A DNA stretch of 8,804 nucleotides from Thermoflexales bacterium (GTDB taxonomy: Bacteria; Chloroflexota; Anaerolineae; Fen-1058). Both the position numbers and the translations under genes were made by a program. Positions 1-6,964 of the stretch are shown here, piece after piece (positions within the stretch are counted from its first letter, which is position 1; the number at the start of each line of letters is the position of its first letter). Where the stretch lies: positions 1 to 8,804 of the forward strand of contig JAUQXD010000236.1 in NCBI GenBank assembly GCA_030834835.1. Reading direction: 5' to 3'. The notes under the pieces were generated by a model. It was not told the DNA's origin, ran no database searches, and worked only from the letters and a program-made list of their open reading frames with translations.

Positions 1-23
1 CGCCCCAAAACTGGTTCTTTGTC

Positions 24-56
24 CGCGACCTCGCGCGTTCAGCGCGCGAGGTCGCG
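24..56. promoter_or_regulatory. Perfect 14-bp hairpin upstream of the aminotransferase gene
   Basis: Bases 24-37 and 43-56 are exact reverse complements (CGCGACCTCGCGCG against CGCGCGAGGTCGCG) around a 5-nt loop TTCAG. The stem is very GC-rich and would be stable. No T-run follows on either strand, so it is not a canonical intrinsic terminator. It could still terminate an upstream gene, act as a leader or attenuator hairpin, or be an operator palindrome. It ends 36 bp before the preferred start codon of the next gene. The structure is seen directly; its role is inference. Confidence 0.5.
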
Positions 57-92
57 TGTGATGATGTGACCCAATGCCCTCTGAGAAATAAT

Positions 93-1220
93 GTGATCCC
101 TTTTCTTGATCTGAAAGCCGCTTACACCGAATTGAAAGACGAACTCGATGCCGCCTACGAACGCACCTTGAGTTCTGGCTGGTATATCCTGGGCGAAGAA
201 GTCGAAGCGTTTGAGGCTGAATGGGCCAGGTACTGCGGAGCACGCTACTGTATCGGCGTGGGCAACGGGTTGGACGCCCTGCACCTGATCTTGCGCGCGA
301 TGGACATTGGCGCGGGCGATGAAGTTATCGTACCGTCCAATACTTACATCGCCACGTGGCTGGCTTCGTCCTACGCGGGCGCGACAGCGGTACCGGTGGA
401 ACCCGATCCGCGCACGTATAATCTCGATCCCGATCGGATCGAGCGGGCCATCACGCCCCGCACGCGCGCGATTATGCCGGTGCACCTGTACGGCCAGCCC
501 GCCGATATGGACGCCATCAATGCCGTCGCGTGGCGTCACAACCTCAAAGTGATCGAAGACGCGGCGCAAGCACATGGCGCACGTTACAAGAGCCGCCCGG
601 TTGGCGCCCTCAGCGACGCCGCCGGTTGGAGTTTCTATCCGGGCAAGAACCTGGGCGCGATCGGCGATGCAGGCGCAATCACAACCAACGATGCCACGCT
701 GGCCGACAGGGTGCGCATGCTGCGCAACTATGGTTCACGCGTGAAGTACTACAACGAAGTCAAGGGTTACAACTCGCGGCTCGATCCATTGCAGGCCGTA
801 TTCCTCAGCGTGAAACTGCGTCATCTGGAGGAGTGGAACGCGCGCCGCCGGATCATCGTGCGTCAATACCTGGCCGGCCTCGACAACGTGCCGGGGCTAA
901 TCGTACCGCACGTGCCGGTCTGGGCCGAGCCAGTCTGGCATTTGTTCGTTGTGCGCCACCCGCAACGCGATGCGCTTCAACAGCATCTGCACGCGGCCGA
1001 GATCGGGACCCTGATTCACTATCCGGTGCCGCCACATCTATCACAGGCGTATCAGGATGCAGGCTGGAGCGAGGGGCAATTTCCGCTGGCGGAACAGCTG
1101 GCTCGATCGGTTTTGAGTTTGCCGATAGGCCCTCATCTGAGTACGAGCGCGTGCGAGATCGTCATCGACGAAGTGGCACGCTTTGCGACTCGCTCTGCGA
1201 TGGCAGCAGCTTCAAAGTGA
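93..1220 (+). CDS. DegT/DnrJ/EryC1/StrS-family sugar aminotransferase (QdtB/FdtB-like)
   Basis: PLP-dependent aminotransferase, probably converting a dTDP-3-keto-6-deoxyhexose to the 3-amino sugar with glutamate as donor, in the cytoplasm. Numbered from the longer GTG start at 66 (384 aa), visible motifs are the N-terminal [10 protein letters not shown] (11-20), GNGLDAL (66-72), [10 protein letters not shown] (163-172; Asp165 should contact the pyridine nitrogen), [14 protein letters not shown] (191-204; Lys194 is the Schiff-base lysine), [21 protein letters not shown] (220-240) and [13 protein letters not shown] (313-325). The KYYNEVKG and IHYP segments are those I associate with QdtB/FdtB rather than PseC or ArnB. 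I prefer GTG 93 because relatives start right at xIPFLDL, a GAG lies 7 bp upstream, and the extra nine codons are AT-rich and unlike the gene. GTG 66 overlaps a frame-1 TGA as GTGA and remains possible. The frame is also open leftwards to the window edge. Family is certain; substrate is inferred. Confidence 0.93.
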   Translation: MIPFLDLKAAYTELKDELDAAYERTLSSGWYILGEEVEAFEAEWARYCGARYCIGVGNGLDALHLILRAMDIGAGDEVIVPSNTYIATWLASSYAGATAVPVEPDPRTYNLDPDRIERAITPRTRAIMPVHLYGQPADMDAINAVAWRHNLKVIEDAAQAHGARYKSRPVGALSDAAGWSFYPGKNLGAIGDAGAITTNDATLADRVRMLRNYGSRVKYYNEVKGYNSRLDPLQAVFLSVKLRHLEEWNARRRIIVRQYLAGLDNVPGLIVPHVPVWAEPVWHLFVVRHPQRDALQQHLHAAEIGTLIHYPVPPHLSQAYQDAGWSEGQFPLAEQLARSVLSLPIGPHLSTSACEIVIDEVARFATRSAMAAASK

Positions 1221-1488
1221 ACTTGCTTTGCTTCTACTCTCAGGCCAGGGGACAGAGCGGCATGGTTCTCATGGTCAGTTGGCACACTCCCCCGTCTTGC
1301 CAACCGAATACGTCTAAGAATCTAACCTATCTTACCGCGTATAAACATACCGCATGACAAACCAGTGATTCGCAATTGTTTTTGACGAAAGACATACGCC
1401 TCACAGTCAACCTGGTTGGTCAGTTAAACACCCCGCAAACCACGCCCGCCTAGAATAAAACAGAAGTCACCCTGTTCAGGTTCAGGCC
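1221..1488. other. Non-coding gap between aminotransferase and glycosyltransferase genes
   Basis: This 268-bp stretch has no convincing reading frame and looks AT-richer than its flanks. A weak inverted repeat, GTTGGCA (1278-1284) and TGCCAAC (1298-1304), has a 13-nt loop and no T-tract. A -10-like TAGAAT lies at 1451-1456, about 33 bp before the next start, but I find no -35 at proper spacing; TTGACG at 1382-1387 is too far upstream. A promoter for the downstream block probably lies here because the gap is large compared with the tight packing that follows, but I cannot place it. A tandem TTCAGGTTCAGG (1475-1486) sits just before the next ATG and carries the only ribosome-binding-like AGG. 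Confidence 0.35.
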
Positions 1489-2661
1489 ATGCGCATTGGT
1501 TATGTAGTTCTATCACCCACCTTTGGTATGCAACAGTACGCCGCCGATCTGGCTAATGGCCGCGCGCTGGATGCCGATACGCATGTCGAAGTCGTGACGA
1601 CCCGCACCGCACCGCTTGATCGATTCTCCCCGAAAGTGAGCGTCCACGCGATCGCCGAAGGGCGCGGCACCGGTCTGAAGGCAGGCAATTTTAACCCGGC
1701 CGGCTGGCTGAAAGTCTATCGCACGATCGTCAACACCCGACCGGACATTGTGCACTTCACTGGCCCGCATCTATGGAATCCACCGTTGATGTTGGCCTTG
1801 CGGCGTGCGGGTATCCCGATCGTTCACACGCTGCACGATCTCGACCCGCACAGTGGCGCAGGCTACGGGCAGCTGCTCTACACCTGGAACAACTCGATCA
1901 AGCGATCGGCCGGGCACATCCTGGTACACAGCCAGCTGTATCGCGCCCGATTGATCGCGGAAGGTATGCAGGCCGATCGAGTAACGAGTGTGCCGTTGCT
2001 GCATTTGTTTTTGAGTCAGGCCAATGAAGCGCGCCTGCGCGATCAGTTCGTGGACCAGGTACCTGCCGCCGATGCGGCCGCACCATTCGCGTTGTTCTTT
2101 GCGCGATTGGAAGCCTATAAAGGCGTCGATGTGCTTATCGAAGCATTGCGCCGACTGAGCGATCAGCCGCAGGTGCGCGCCATCATCGCCGGTCAGGGCG
2201 ACGCATCGCGCTTTGCGACTACCCTCCTGCCCGCGACTGTGGAAGTCCGCAACCGCCTCATCGAAGACGCCGAAGCGATTGACCTGTTTAGCCGGTGCAG
2301 TGTTGTGATCCTGCCGTATGTGGATGCGACGCAATCTGCGCTGATCGCGGCGGCCTACTTCTTCGGCAAGCCCGTCATCGTGACGCGCACAGGCGCGTTG
2401 CCAGAATACGTGGCCGCTGGCGCAACAGGGTGGGTCATCGAACCCAATCAGGTTGACGAACTGGCGCAGTGTCTTGCGGCCGCGCTAAGCGATCCGGCCA
2501 ACCTGAGCAAGATGGGGCGGGCTGGACGCGACTGGTATCTGGCTCAACGACGCCTGGAGCGCCGCAATCTGCGCCTGATGTATGAATCTGTCTACAACCG
2601 ATCGACCGCTCGTTCACAATCGGTCGGGCTGGATCAAGGAGGGCGTTATGTCAATGATTGA
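1489..2661 (+). CDS. GT4-family (GT-B) glycosyltransferase
   Basis: Cytoplasmic or membrane-associated retaining glycosyltransferase of 390 aa, a normal length, expected to add a sugar from a nucleotide donor to the growing polyprenyl-linked repeat unit. The N-terminal Rossmann-like half starts with RIGYVVLSPTFGMQQYAADL (2-21), where an acceptor domain usually begins; HTLHDLDPH (113-121) follows. The C-terminal donor domain shows FFARLEAYKGVDVLIEAL (203-220), the usual GRLxxxKGxxxLIxA signature, then IIAGQGD (232-238) and a donor-site segment VDATQSALIAAAYFFGKPVIVTRTGALPEYV split over 278-308. This last follows the PYxxATQSGVxxxAYxFGKPVIxTxxGGLPE pattern of a GT4 subfamily that lacks the first Glu of the classic EX7E motif. 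ATG 1489 puts the first beta strand at the N-terminus; its ribosome-binding site is weak. The 3' end overlaps the next gene by 14 bp. Donor and acceptor sugars cannot be read from the sequence. Confidence 0.92.
   Translation: MRIGYVVLSPTFGMQQYAADLANGRALDADTHVEVVTTRTAPLDRFSPKVSVHAIAEGRGTGLKAGNFNPAGWLKVYRTIVNTRPDIVHFTGPHLWNPPLMLALRRAGIPIVHTLHDLDPHSGAGYGQLLYTWNNSIKRSAGHILVHSQLYRARLIAEGMQADRVTSVPLLHLFLSQANEARLRDQFVDQVPAADAAAPFALFFARLEAYKGVDVLIEALRRLSDQPQVRAIIAGQGDASRFATTLLPATVEVRNRLIEDAEAIDLFSRCSVVILPYVDATQSALIAAAYFFGKPVIVTRTGALPEYVAAGATGWVIEPNQVDELAQCLAAALSDPANLSKMGRAGRDWYLAQRRLERRNLRLMYESVYNRSTARSQSVGLDQGGRYVND
2636..2642 (+). promoter_or_regulatory. Strong ribosome-binding site deciding the start of the phosphotransferase
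   Basis: AAGGAGG, essentially a full anti-Shine-Dalgarno match, lies 5 bp before ATG 2648. It sits inside the last codons of the preceding glycosyltransferase gene. The same frame has an earlier ATG at 2582 with no comparable site, so this site places the true start at 2648 and indicates re-initiation or coupling at the gene overlap. Confidence 0.85.
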
Positions 2662-4192
2662 TAATGCGACACGCAAGACATCTGCGCTACATGATGTGCT
2701 GCCGTCGACGCAAAACGGGCCTATATCGGAAGAGGCGACTGCTAATCCACTGGTGTCGCTGGCGTTTGCGAAGCGCACCGGCTTTCGATTGCGCGTGTCA
2801 GAACGCCGCGTCGTGTTGATGCTCATTGATGTCTTACTGGTTAATCTGGCATTGTTTGTGGCGGGCGCACTCTTCGGCAATTTAGAACCAACTGTGGATT
2901 TTGTCACCGCCAACGTCAAGTGGTTCATCGCTTTGACAATCGTGTGGTCCGGTGTGGCAACCTTCTTCGACAGCTACAGCCTGTCGCGTGCGGCCAGCAC
3001 CACTGCGAGCCTCAAGGTTAGTCTGTTGTCAGCGAGTGTGACCGTTGTGATCTATACGTTTATCCCGTACTTCACGCCGCAGTGGGGTCCGCGCTCGGCC
3101 TTCTTCGCGCAGTTGGCGCTGACCATGACGCTGGTGGCAGCGTGGCGTGTGACTTACGCGCGCGTGTTTGTGCAGCCGTCGTTTCAGCAGCGCGCCATCG
3201 TCGTAGGGGCCGGGAAGGCCGGTCGGGCGTTGGCGGCCGCTATTCAGGCCGCGCCCACCAACGATGCGAATCCGTATCGTGGCACGGGCTATCAACTCCT
3301 CGGCTACATCGACGATGATCCCGCACAGCGCAGCGCCCTGGTCGAAGGCGTGCCGGTGCTGGGCGACCATCGCGCGCTGGCGCAGGTGGCAAAGCAGCTG
3401 CACGTCGATGAGATCATCGTGGCAATTACGCACCGGCACGCCATCGAAGACGATCTGTTCAACGCATTGCTCCACTGCCGCGAACTCGGCTTCCGGGTTG
3501 TGACGATGGCGACCGTGTACGAGCGCTTGACGGGCCGCCTGCCGATCGATCACGTGGGGCGCGATCTGGAAATGGTCGTGCCAATGGATGATAACGCCGG
3601 TGAGCGTGCGTATCAAGCGTTCAAGCGCCTGATGGACATCGCGTTCGGTTTGTTCGGCCTGGTGCTGATGGGTCTGGTGATCATCCCGGTCGCTATCAGC
3701 AATGCTCGCACCAGCCCCGGCCCGCTGTTCTACAGGCAGCGCCGCATCGGTCAGGGTGGCAAGATCTTCGAGGTGTACAAGTTCCGCTCAATGCGGCCCG
3801 ACGCCGAAAAGGGTACAGGCGCGGTGTGGGCGCAGAAGAACGACAACCGCATCACCCCGGCCGGCCGATTGCTGCGCAAGACGCGTCTGGATGAGATGCC
3901 GCAGTTCATCAACGTGTTGAAGGGTGAGATGAGTGTGATCGGGCCGCGCCCGGAACGCCCGGAATTCGTCAACGCGCTGTCGCTACTACTGCCATTCTAC
4001 CGTGCGCGGCATGCCGTGAAGCCGGGCATCACGGGTTGGGCACAGATTCGCTACGGCTACGGCAGCACCAATGAAGACTCGCACGTGAAGTTGGAGTACG
4101 ACCTGTACTATGTGAAGCACGCCAGCCCCCTGCTCGATCTGCGCATCGTGCTACAGACGGTGCCGGTGATGTTGTTGGGCAAGGGTCAGTAA
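2648..4192 (+). CDS. Undecaprenyl-phosphate sugar phosphotransferase (WbaP/WcaJ-type initiating enzyme)
   Basis: Integral membrane polyprenyl glycosylphosphotransferase that moves a sugar-1-phosphate from a nucleotide sugar onto undecaprenyl phosphate, the first committed step of repeat-unit assembly. From ATG 2648 the protein is 514 aa. About 50 polar residues are followed by four likely membrane helices (about 54-76, 92-107, 122-142, 151-171), then a Rossmann/CoA-binding-like domain with GAGKAG (187-192) and VEGVPVLGD (232-240). The catalytic Bac_transf domain runs from about 320, with a hydrophobic helix (330-350), SPGPLFYRQRRIG (356-368), YKFRSM (377-382), TRLDEMPQ (412-419) whose Asp415-Glu416 match the catalytic DE pair known from PglC, IGPRPERPEF (431-440) and KPGITGWAQ (458-466). 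All key residues are present. It overlaps the upstream gene by 14 bp and ends 2 bp before the next. The sugar is not predictable; hexose-1-phosphate is the usual choice for this long form. Confidence 0.95.
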   Translation: MSMIDNATRKTSALHDVLPSTQNGPISEEATANPLVSLAFAKRTGFRLRVSERRVVLMLIDVLLVNLALFVAGALFGNLEPTVDFVTANVKWFIALTIVWSGVATFFDSYSLSRAASTTASLKVSLLSASVTVVIYTFIPYFTPQWGPRSAFFAQLALTMTLVAAWRVTYARVFVQPSFQQRAIVVGAGKAGRALAAAIQAAPTNDANPYRGTGYQLLGYIDDDPAQRSALVEGVPVLGDHRALAQVAKQLHVDEIIVAITHRHAIEDDLFNALLHCRELGFRVVTMATVYERLTGRLPIDHVGRDLEMVVPMDDNAGERAYQAFKRLMDIAFGLFGLVLMGLVIIPVAISNARTSPGPLFYRQRRIGQGGKIFEVYKFRSMRPDAEKGTGAVWAQKNDNRITPAGRLLRKTRLDEMPQFINVLKGEMSVIGPRPERPEFVNALSLLLPFYRARHAVKPGITGWAQIRYGYGSTNEDSHVKLEYDLYYVKHASPLLDLRIVLQTVPVMLLGKGQ

Positions 4193-4194
4193 TC

Positions 4195-5403
4195 TTGGCG
4201 CGAATACTCTATCTCACGCAGGTGCTGCCATATCCGCTGAGCACCGGCGCGAAAGTGCGACAGTACTATGTGCTGCGCTATCTGAGCCAACACCACGCAG
4301 TGACACTGGTGTCCTTTGTGCGGCCCGACGATCGCGCGAAAGATGTGGAGCACCTCAGGACATTCTGCGCGGCAGTCCATACCGTACCGATGACGCGCTC
4401 CAGATGGCGCGACATCCGGGCGGGCCTCAAAGCCGTGGCGACCGGCCAACCGATCGTCATCGTGCGCGATGAGATCGAAGCCATGCAACAACTCCTCGCT
4501 CGCCTGACGGCGAGCGAGCGTTTTGAGGCGGTCCACGCCGATCAGGTCGCGATGGCGCAATATGCACTGGGTGTTGACAGTCCGGGTCTCAAGCGTGTAC
4601 TCGATCTGCACAATGCGATGTATCTGGTGACGCACCGTCTGGCCGACAACGAACCCAATCCGCTCAACCGCGCGCTCATGCAGCGCGAAACACAGGCGTT
4701 GGCGAAGTACGAAGCTCAACTGTGCGCCCGGTTTGATCGGGTGGTGTTTGTCACCGATGACGATCGCGCGGCGATCGTGGCCCAGATCAATCGCCATCAC
4801 ATCAAAGTCAACGCGCAACAGTTCAGCACGATTCCGATCTGCAGTGACCCGATCGAGAAAGCGGCGATCCCGCCGGTCGCTAAGCCGTTCCGCGTGACGG
4901 CGCTGGGCGTGATGTTCTGGCCACCGAATGCGGAAGGTGTGGCGTGGTTCGCGCGCGACGCGTGGCCGCAAGTGCGCGCCCGTCATCCCGAAGCACGCCT
5001 GACCATCGTGGGTAAGAATCCGCCGCCGACGTTGACGGACCTCAACGGCGTGGACGGCATCGAAGTACCGGGCTTTGTGCCGGATGTGCAATCGATACTG
5101 GCCGAGACGGCCGTCTTCATCGTGCCGTTGCGCGCGGGCGGCGGGATGCGTGTTAAAATACTCGACACGTGGTGCTGGGGCTTGCCCATCGTGTCCACCC
5201 GCATTGGCGCAGAAGGTATCGCAGTGCGGGACGGCGAGAACATCCTACTGGCCGACACGGCCGATGAACTGGCGCAGGCGGTCAATCGTGTGTTAGGCGA
5301 TGCGACGCTGGCCGATCAATTGCGCCGCAACGGCCGGCAGTGGATCGAAGCAAAATATGATTGGCGCATGGTCTATCGCGCGTGGGACGAAATTTACGGA
5401 TAG
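4195..5403 (+). CDS. GT4-family (GT-B) glycosyltransferase, second in the block
   Basis: Retaining GT-B glycosyltransferase of 402 aa, expected to extend the lipid-linked repeat unit at the cytoplasmic face. TTG 4195 is chosen because AAGGG (4181-4185) lies 9 bp upstream and translation then begins with ARILYLTQVLPYPLSTGAKV (2-21), the usual N-terminal strand plus acceptor loop. The gene follows the phosphotransferase stop by 2 bp, so it is almost certainly co-translated. The C-terminal half shows LGVMFWPPNAEGVAWF (237-252), RLTIVGKNPP (268-277), VPGFVPDV (291-298) and PLRAGGGMRVKILDTWCWGL (311-330), then IVSTRIGAEGI (332-342). This GGGxRxKILxA...VSTxxGAEGI pattern belongs to a GT4 subgroup often found in exopolysaccharide clusters. 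Residue Asp324 stands where most relatives have the donor-binding Glu (KILE), a conservative change. Two stable hairpins follow the stop codon. Sugar specificity is not readable. Confidence 0.92.
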   Translation: MARILYLTQVLPYPLSTGAKVRQYYVLRYLSQHHAVTLVSFVRPDDRAKDVEHLRTFCAAVHTVPMTRSRWRDIRAGLKAVATGQPIVIVRDEIEAMQQLLARLTASERFEAVHADQVAMAQYALGVDSPGLKRVLDLHNAMYLVTHRLADNEPNPLNRALMQRETQALAKYEAQLCARFDRVVFVTDDDRAAIVAQINRHHIKVNAQQFSTIPICSDPIEKAAIPPVAKPFRVTALGVMFWPPNAEGVAWFARDAWPQVRARHPEARLTIVGKNPPPTLTDLNGVDGIEVPGFVPDVQSILAETAVFIVPLRAGGGMRVKILDTWCWGLPIVSTRIGAEGIAVRDGENILLADTADELAQAVNRVLGDATLADQLRRNGRQWIEAKYDWRMVYRAWDEIYG

Positions 5404-5405
5404 CC

Positions 5406-5428
5406 GCCATCGGCTTACAGCCAATGGC
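5406..5428. terminator. Hairpin directly after the second GT4 gene
   Basis: GCCATCGGCT (5406-5415) pairs with AGCCAATGGC (5419-5428) with one internal mismatch and a 3-nt loop, starting 3 bp past the TAG stop. No T-tract follows, so it could be a weak or factor-dependent terminator, or an RNA-stability hairpin that lowers expression of the next gene. The pairing is seen; the function is inferred. Confidence 0.4.
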
Positions 5429-5437
5429 TAACTTAAC

Positions 5438-5456
5438 AAGCCCGCTTCGCGAGCTT
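5438..5456. promoter_or_regulatory. Second hairpin in the gap before the GT39-like gene
   Basis: AAGCCCGC (5438-5445) pairs with GCGAGCTT (5449-5456) with one mismatch and a TTC loop. It lies 28 bp before the start of the next gene. With the hairpin at 5406-5428 it makes a tandem pair filling most of the 81-bp gap. It may be part of a terminator or a processing site; no tail of T residues is present. Confidence 0.3.
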
Positions 5457-5484
5457 ACCACCTGTTGCCGTCGATTTTCAAGCG

Positions 5485-6846
5485 ATGGCGACCGAACAGA
5501 TGATGAAACCCAAACTCAACCAAACCCTCATTGCGATTCTGCTCTTATCAGCGGGAGTGCGCATAGCCGTAGCGCTGTACCTGGGCGATGTGGTCGATGC
5601 GCCGCCGCTGTTGACGGATCAACGCTCGTATCATGCGCTGGGTGAGCGGCTGATCACGGGGCACGGCTTTAGCTTTGATCGCGGCTGGTACCCGTTCACG
5701 CAGCCCGATCAACCTACCGCGCACTGGTCATTTCTATATTCGATCTTCGTCGCCGCGGTGTACGCGGTGTTTGGTCCGCATGTGCTGGCGGCGCGTCTGG
5801 TGCAGGCCGTTCTCGGCGGAGTGCTGCTGCCGTTGATGGTGTATCTGTTTGCACGACGAGTGTATCATGTGTCGCCGCTCAACCCGGCCGCGGCTAAGCT
5901 CAACGAGTATGGCTTGAGCGAAGAACGGTTGGCGTTGATCAGCGCGGGTCTCGCGGCAGTCTATTTCTACTTCATACTCTATGCGGCCACATTGATGACG
6001 GAGACGTTTTACATTTCTGGTCTACTGTGGCTGCTCGTCAACGCGATCGAATTGGCAGAAGAACCGACGTTGAAACGCGGCCTGCTGCTGGGCCTGAGCC
6101 TGAGTGTGACGACGCTGCTGCGGCAATCGATTTTGCCGTGGGCGGCGGTGCTGATAGTATGGCTGCTGTGGACGGGCTGGCAGCGCGGGACGTGGGGGCG
6201 CACGGTCCGATCGAGTGTGGTAGCGATCGGGGTGCTGGCGATCTCGATCGCGCCGTTTACCATCCGCAATTATGCCGCTTACGGGCAATTCCTGCTCTTG
6301 AATTCCAACGCCGGTTACGCGATGTTTTCGGCGCAGCATCCCATGCACGGCACGGAATTCCGCGAGTTTGAGGCGGCGCCTGTCCCCGACGAGTTAGCCG
6401 GTCAAAATGAAGCGCAGCTGGATAAAGAGTTGATGCAACTCGGGATCGGGTTTGTCCTCGCCGAGCCGGGCCGCTATCTGGCGCTGTCGCTGAGCCGCGT
6501 GGTGGATTACTTCGAGTTCTGGCCCACGCCAGACACCTCGCTGCTCAACAACGTCGGGCGGGTAGGATCGATCGGATTATTGCTGCCGTTCATGTTGATG
6601 GGATTATGGTTGGCGTTTCGGTATGGCGGCCCGCACGCGACGAACGGGTGGCGCACCTTTACGCAGTCGCCGCTGGCGCTCATCAGCCTGTTCATGCTGG
6701 TCTATTCAGTGCTGCATATCTTCACGTGGGCGATGCCGCGTTATCGGTTGCCCGTCGACGCCGTCGCGCTGCCACTGGCCGCCCTGTCCATTGTTCATCT
6801 GGCGCACTGGTGGGCCGCGCGTCGACGCAGACCACAGCCAGCGTAA
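5485..6846 (+). CDS. GT39/ArnT-like polytopic glycosyltransferase (GT-C fold)
   Basis: Membrane glycosyltransferase of 453 aa resembling the PMT_2 family, whose members use polyprenyl-phosphate sugars at the outer face of the membrane. The first helix (about 14-33) leads into an extracytoplasmic loop with LLTDQRSYHALGERLITGHG (42-61), containing the acidic residue (Asp45) these enzymes need. Next come YSIFVAAVYAVFG (85-97), about ten hydrophobic segments in all, LMTETFY (170-176), the IRNYAAYGQFLLLNSNAGY segment (260-278) typical of the family, and MPRYRLPVDAVALPLAALSI (417-436) near the basic C-terminus. Start codons at 5485, 5500 and 5503 are all possible and none has a strong ribosome-binding site; the ATG at 5503 would give a positively charged short N-tail. 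Its likely role is decorating or extending the repeat unit outside the cytoplasm. A role in protein glycosylation or lipid modification cannot be excluded. Confidence 0.82.
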   Translation: MATEQMMKPKLNQTLIAILLLSAGVRIAVALYLGDVVDAPPLLTDQRSYHALGERLITGHGFSFDRGWYPFTQPDQPTAHWSFLYSIFVAAVYAVFGPHVLAARLVQAVLGGVLLPLMVYLFARRVYHVSPLNPAAAKLNEYGLSEERLALISAGLAAVYFYFILYAATLMTETFYISGLLWLLVNAIELAEEPTLKRGLLLGLSLSVTTLLRQSILPWAAVLIVWLLWTGWQRGTWGRTVRSSVVAIGVLAISIAPFTIRNYAAYGQFLLLNSNAGYAMFSAQHPMHGTEFREFEAAPVPDELAGQNEAQLDKELMQLGIGFVLAEPGRYLALSLSRVVDYFEFWPTPDTSLLNNVGRVGSIGLLLPFMLMGLWLAFRYGGPHATNGWRTFTQSPLALISLFMLVYSVLHIFTWAMPRYRLPVDAVALPLAALSIVHLAHWWAARRRRPQPA

Positions 6847-6851
6847 AGGCA

Positions 6852-6869
6852 GGCGCGAATCCCCGCGCC
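6852..6869. terminator. Short GC hairpin after the GT39-like gene
   Basis: GGCGCG (6852-6857) and CGCGCC (6864-6869) are exact reverse complements around a 6-nt loop, starting 5 bp past the stop codon. Only ACTTTC follows, a poor T-tract. It is a plausible weak terminator separating the glycosyltransferase block from the next gene, which has its own promoter. Confidence 0.35.
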
Positions 6870-6879
6870 ACTTTCAGTA

Positions 6880-6908
6880 TTGAATAGAATGCCAGAAACT
6901 GATATGAT
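6880..6908 (+). promoter_or_regulatory. Housekeeping-type extended -10 promoter for the Wzz/kinase gene
   Basis: A -35-like TTGAAT (6880-6885) is followed after exactly 17 bp by TATGAT (6903-6908), a five-of-six match to TATAAT. The bases TGA at 6900-6902 give the TGn extension of an extended -10. Transcription would begin near 6915, leaving a leader of about 50 nt before ATG 6965. This is the best promoter I see in the window; the consensus is from well-studied bacteria and has not been tested in this organism. Confidence 0.6.
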
Positions 6909-6964
6909 AGAAACAGGTTCGGACGACATTCGGTTAAGGCGCATCCGGTCAGGACAATAGGCAT

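Noticed and set aside
1278..1304. GTTGGCA/TGCCAAC inverted repeat as a terminator or operator
   Set aside because: A 7-bp stem with a 13-nt loop and no T-tract is weak and could arise by chance in a 268-bp gap; noted only in the gap entry.
530..1357. A 275-codon + strand frame overlapping the aminotransferase and the following gap
   Set aside because: It is an out-of-frame shadow of the aminotransferase, very rich in Arg, Ser and Gly, with no motif; its extension into the gap has no coding character.
2582..2647. An earlier in-frame ATG for the phosphotransferase
   Set aside because: It lacks a ribosome-binding site and would overlap the upstream gene by 80 bp, while AAGGAGG sits 5 bp before the ATG at 2648.
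4186..5091. A 301-codon open frame on the - strand opposite the second GT4 gene
   Set aside because: It lies wholly antisense to a gene with clear GT4 motifs, has Arg/His-rich composition typical of a shadow frame in GC-rich DNA, and shows no recognisable domain.
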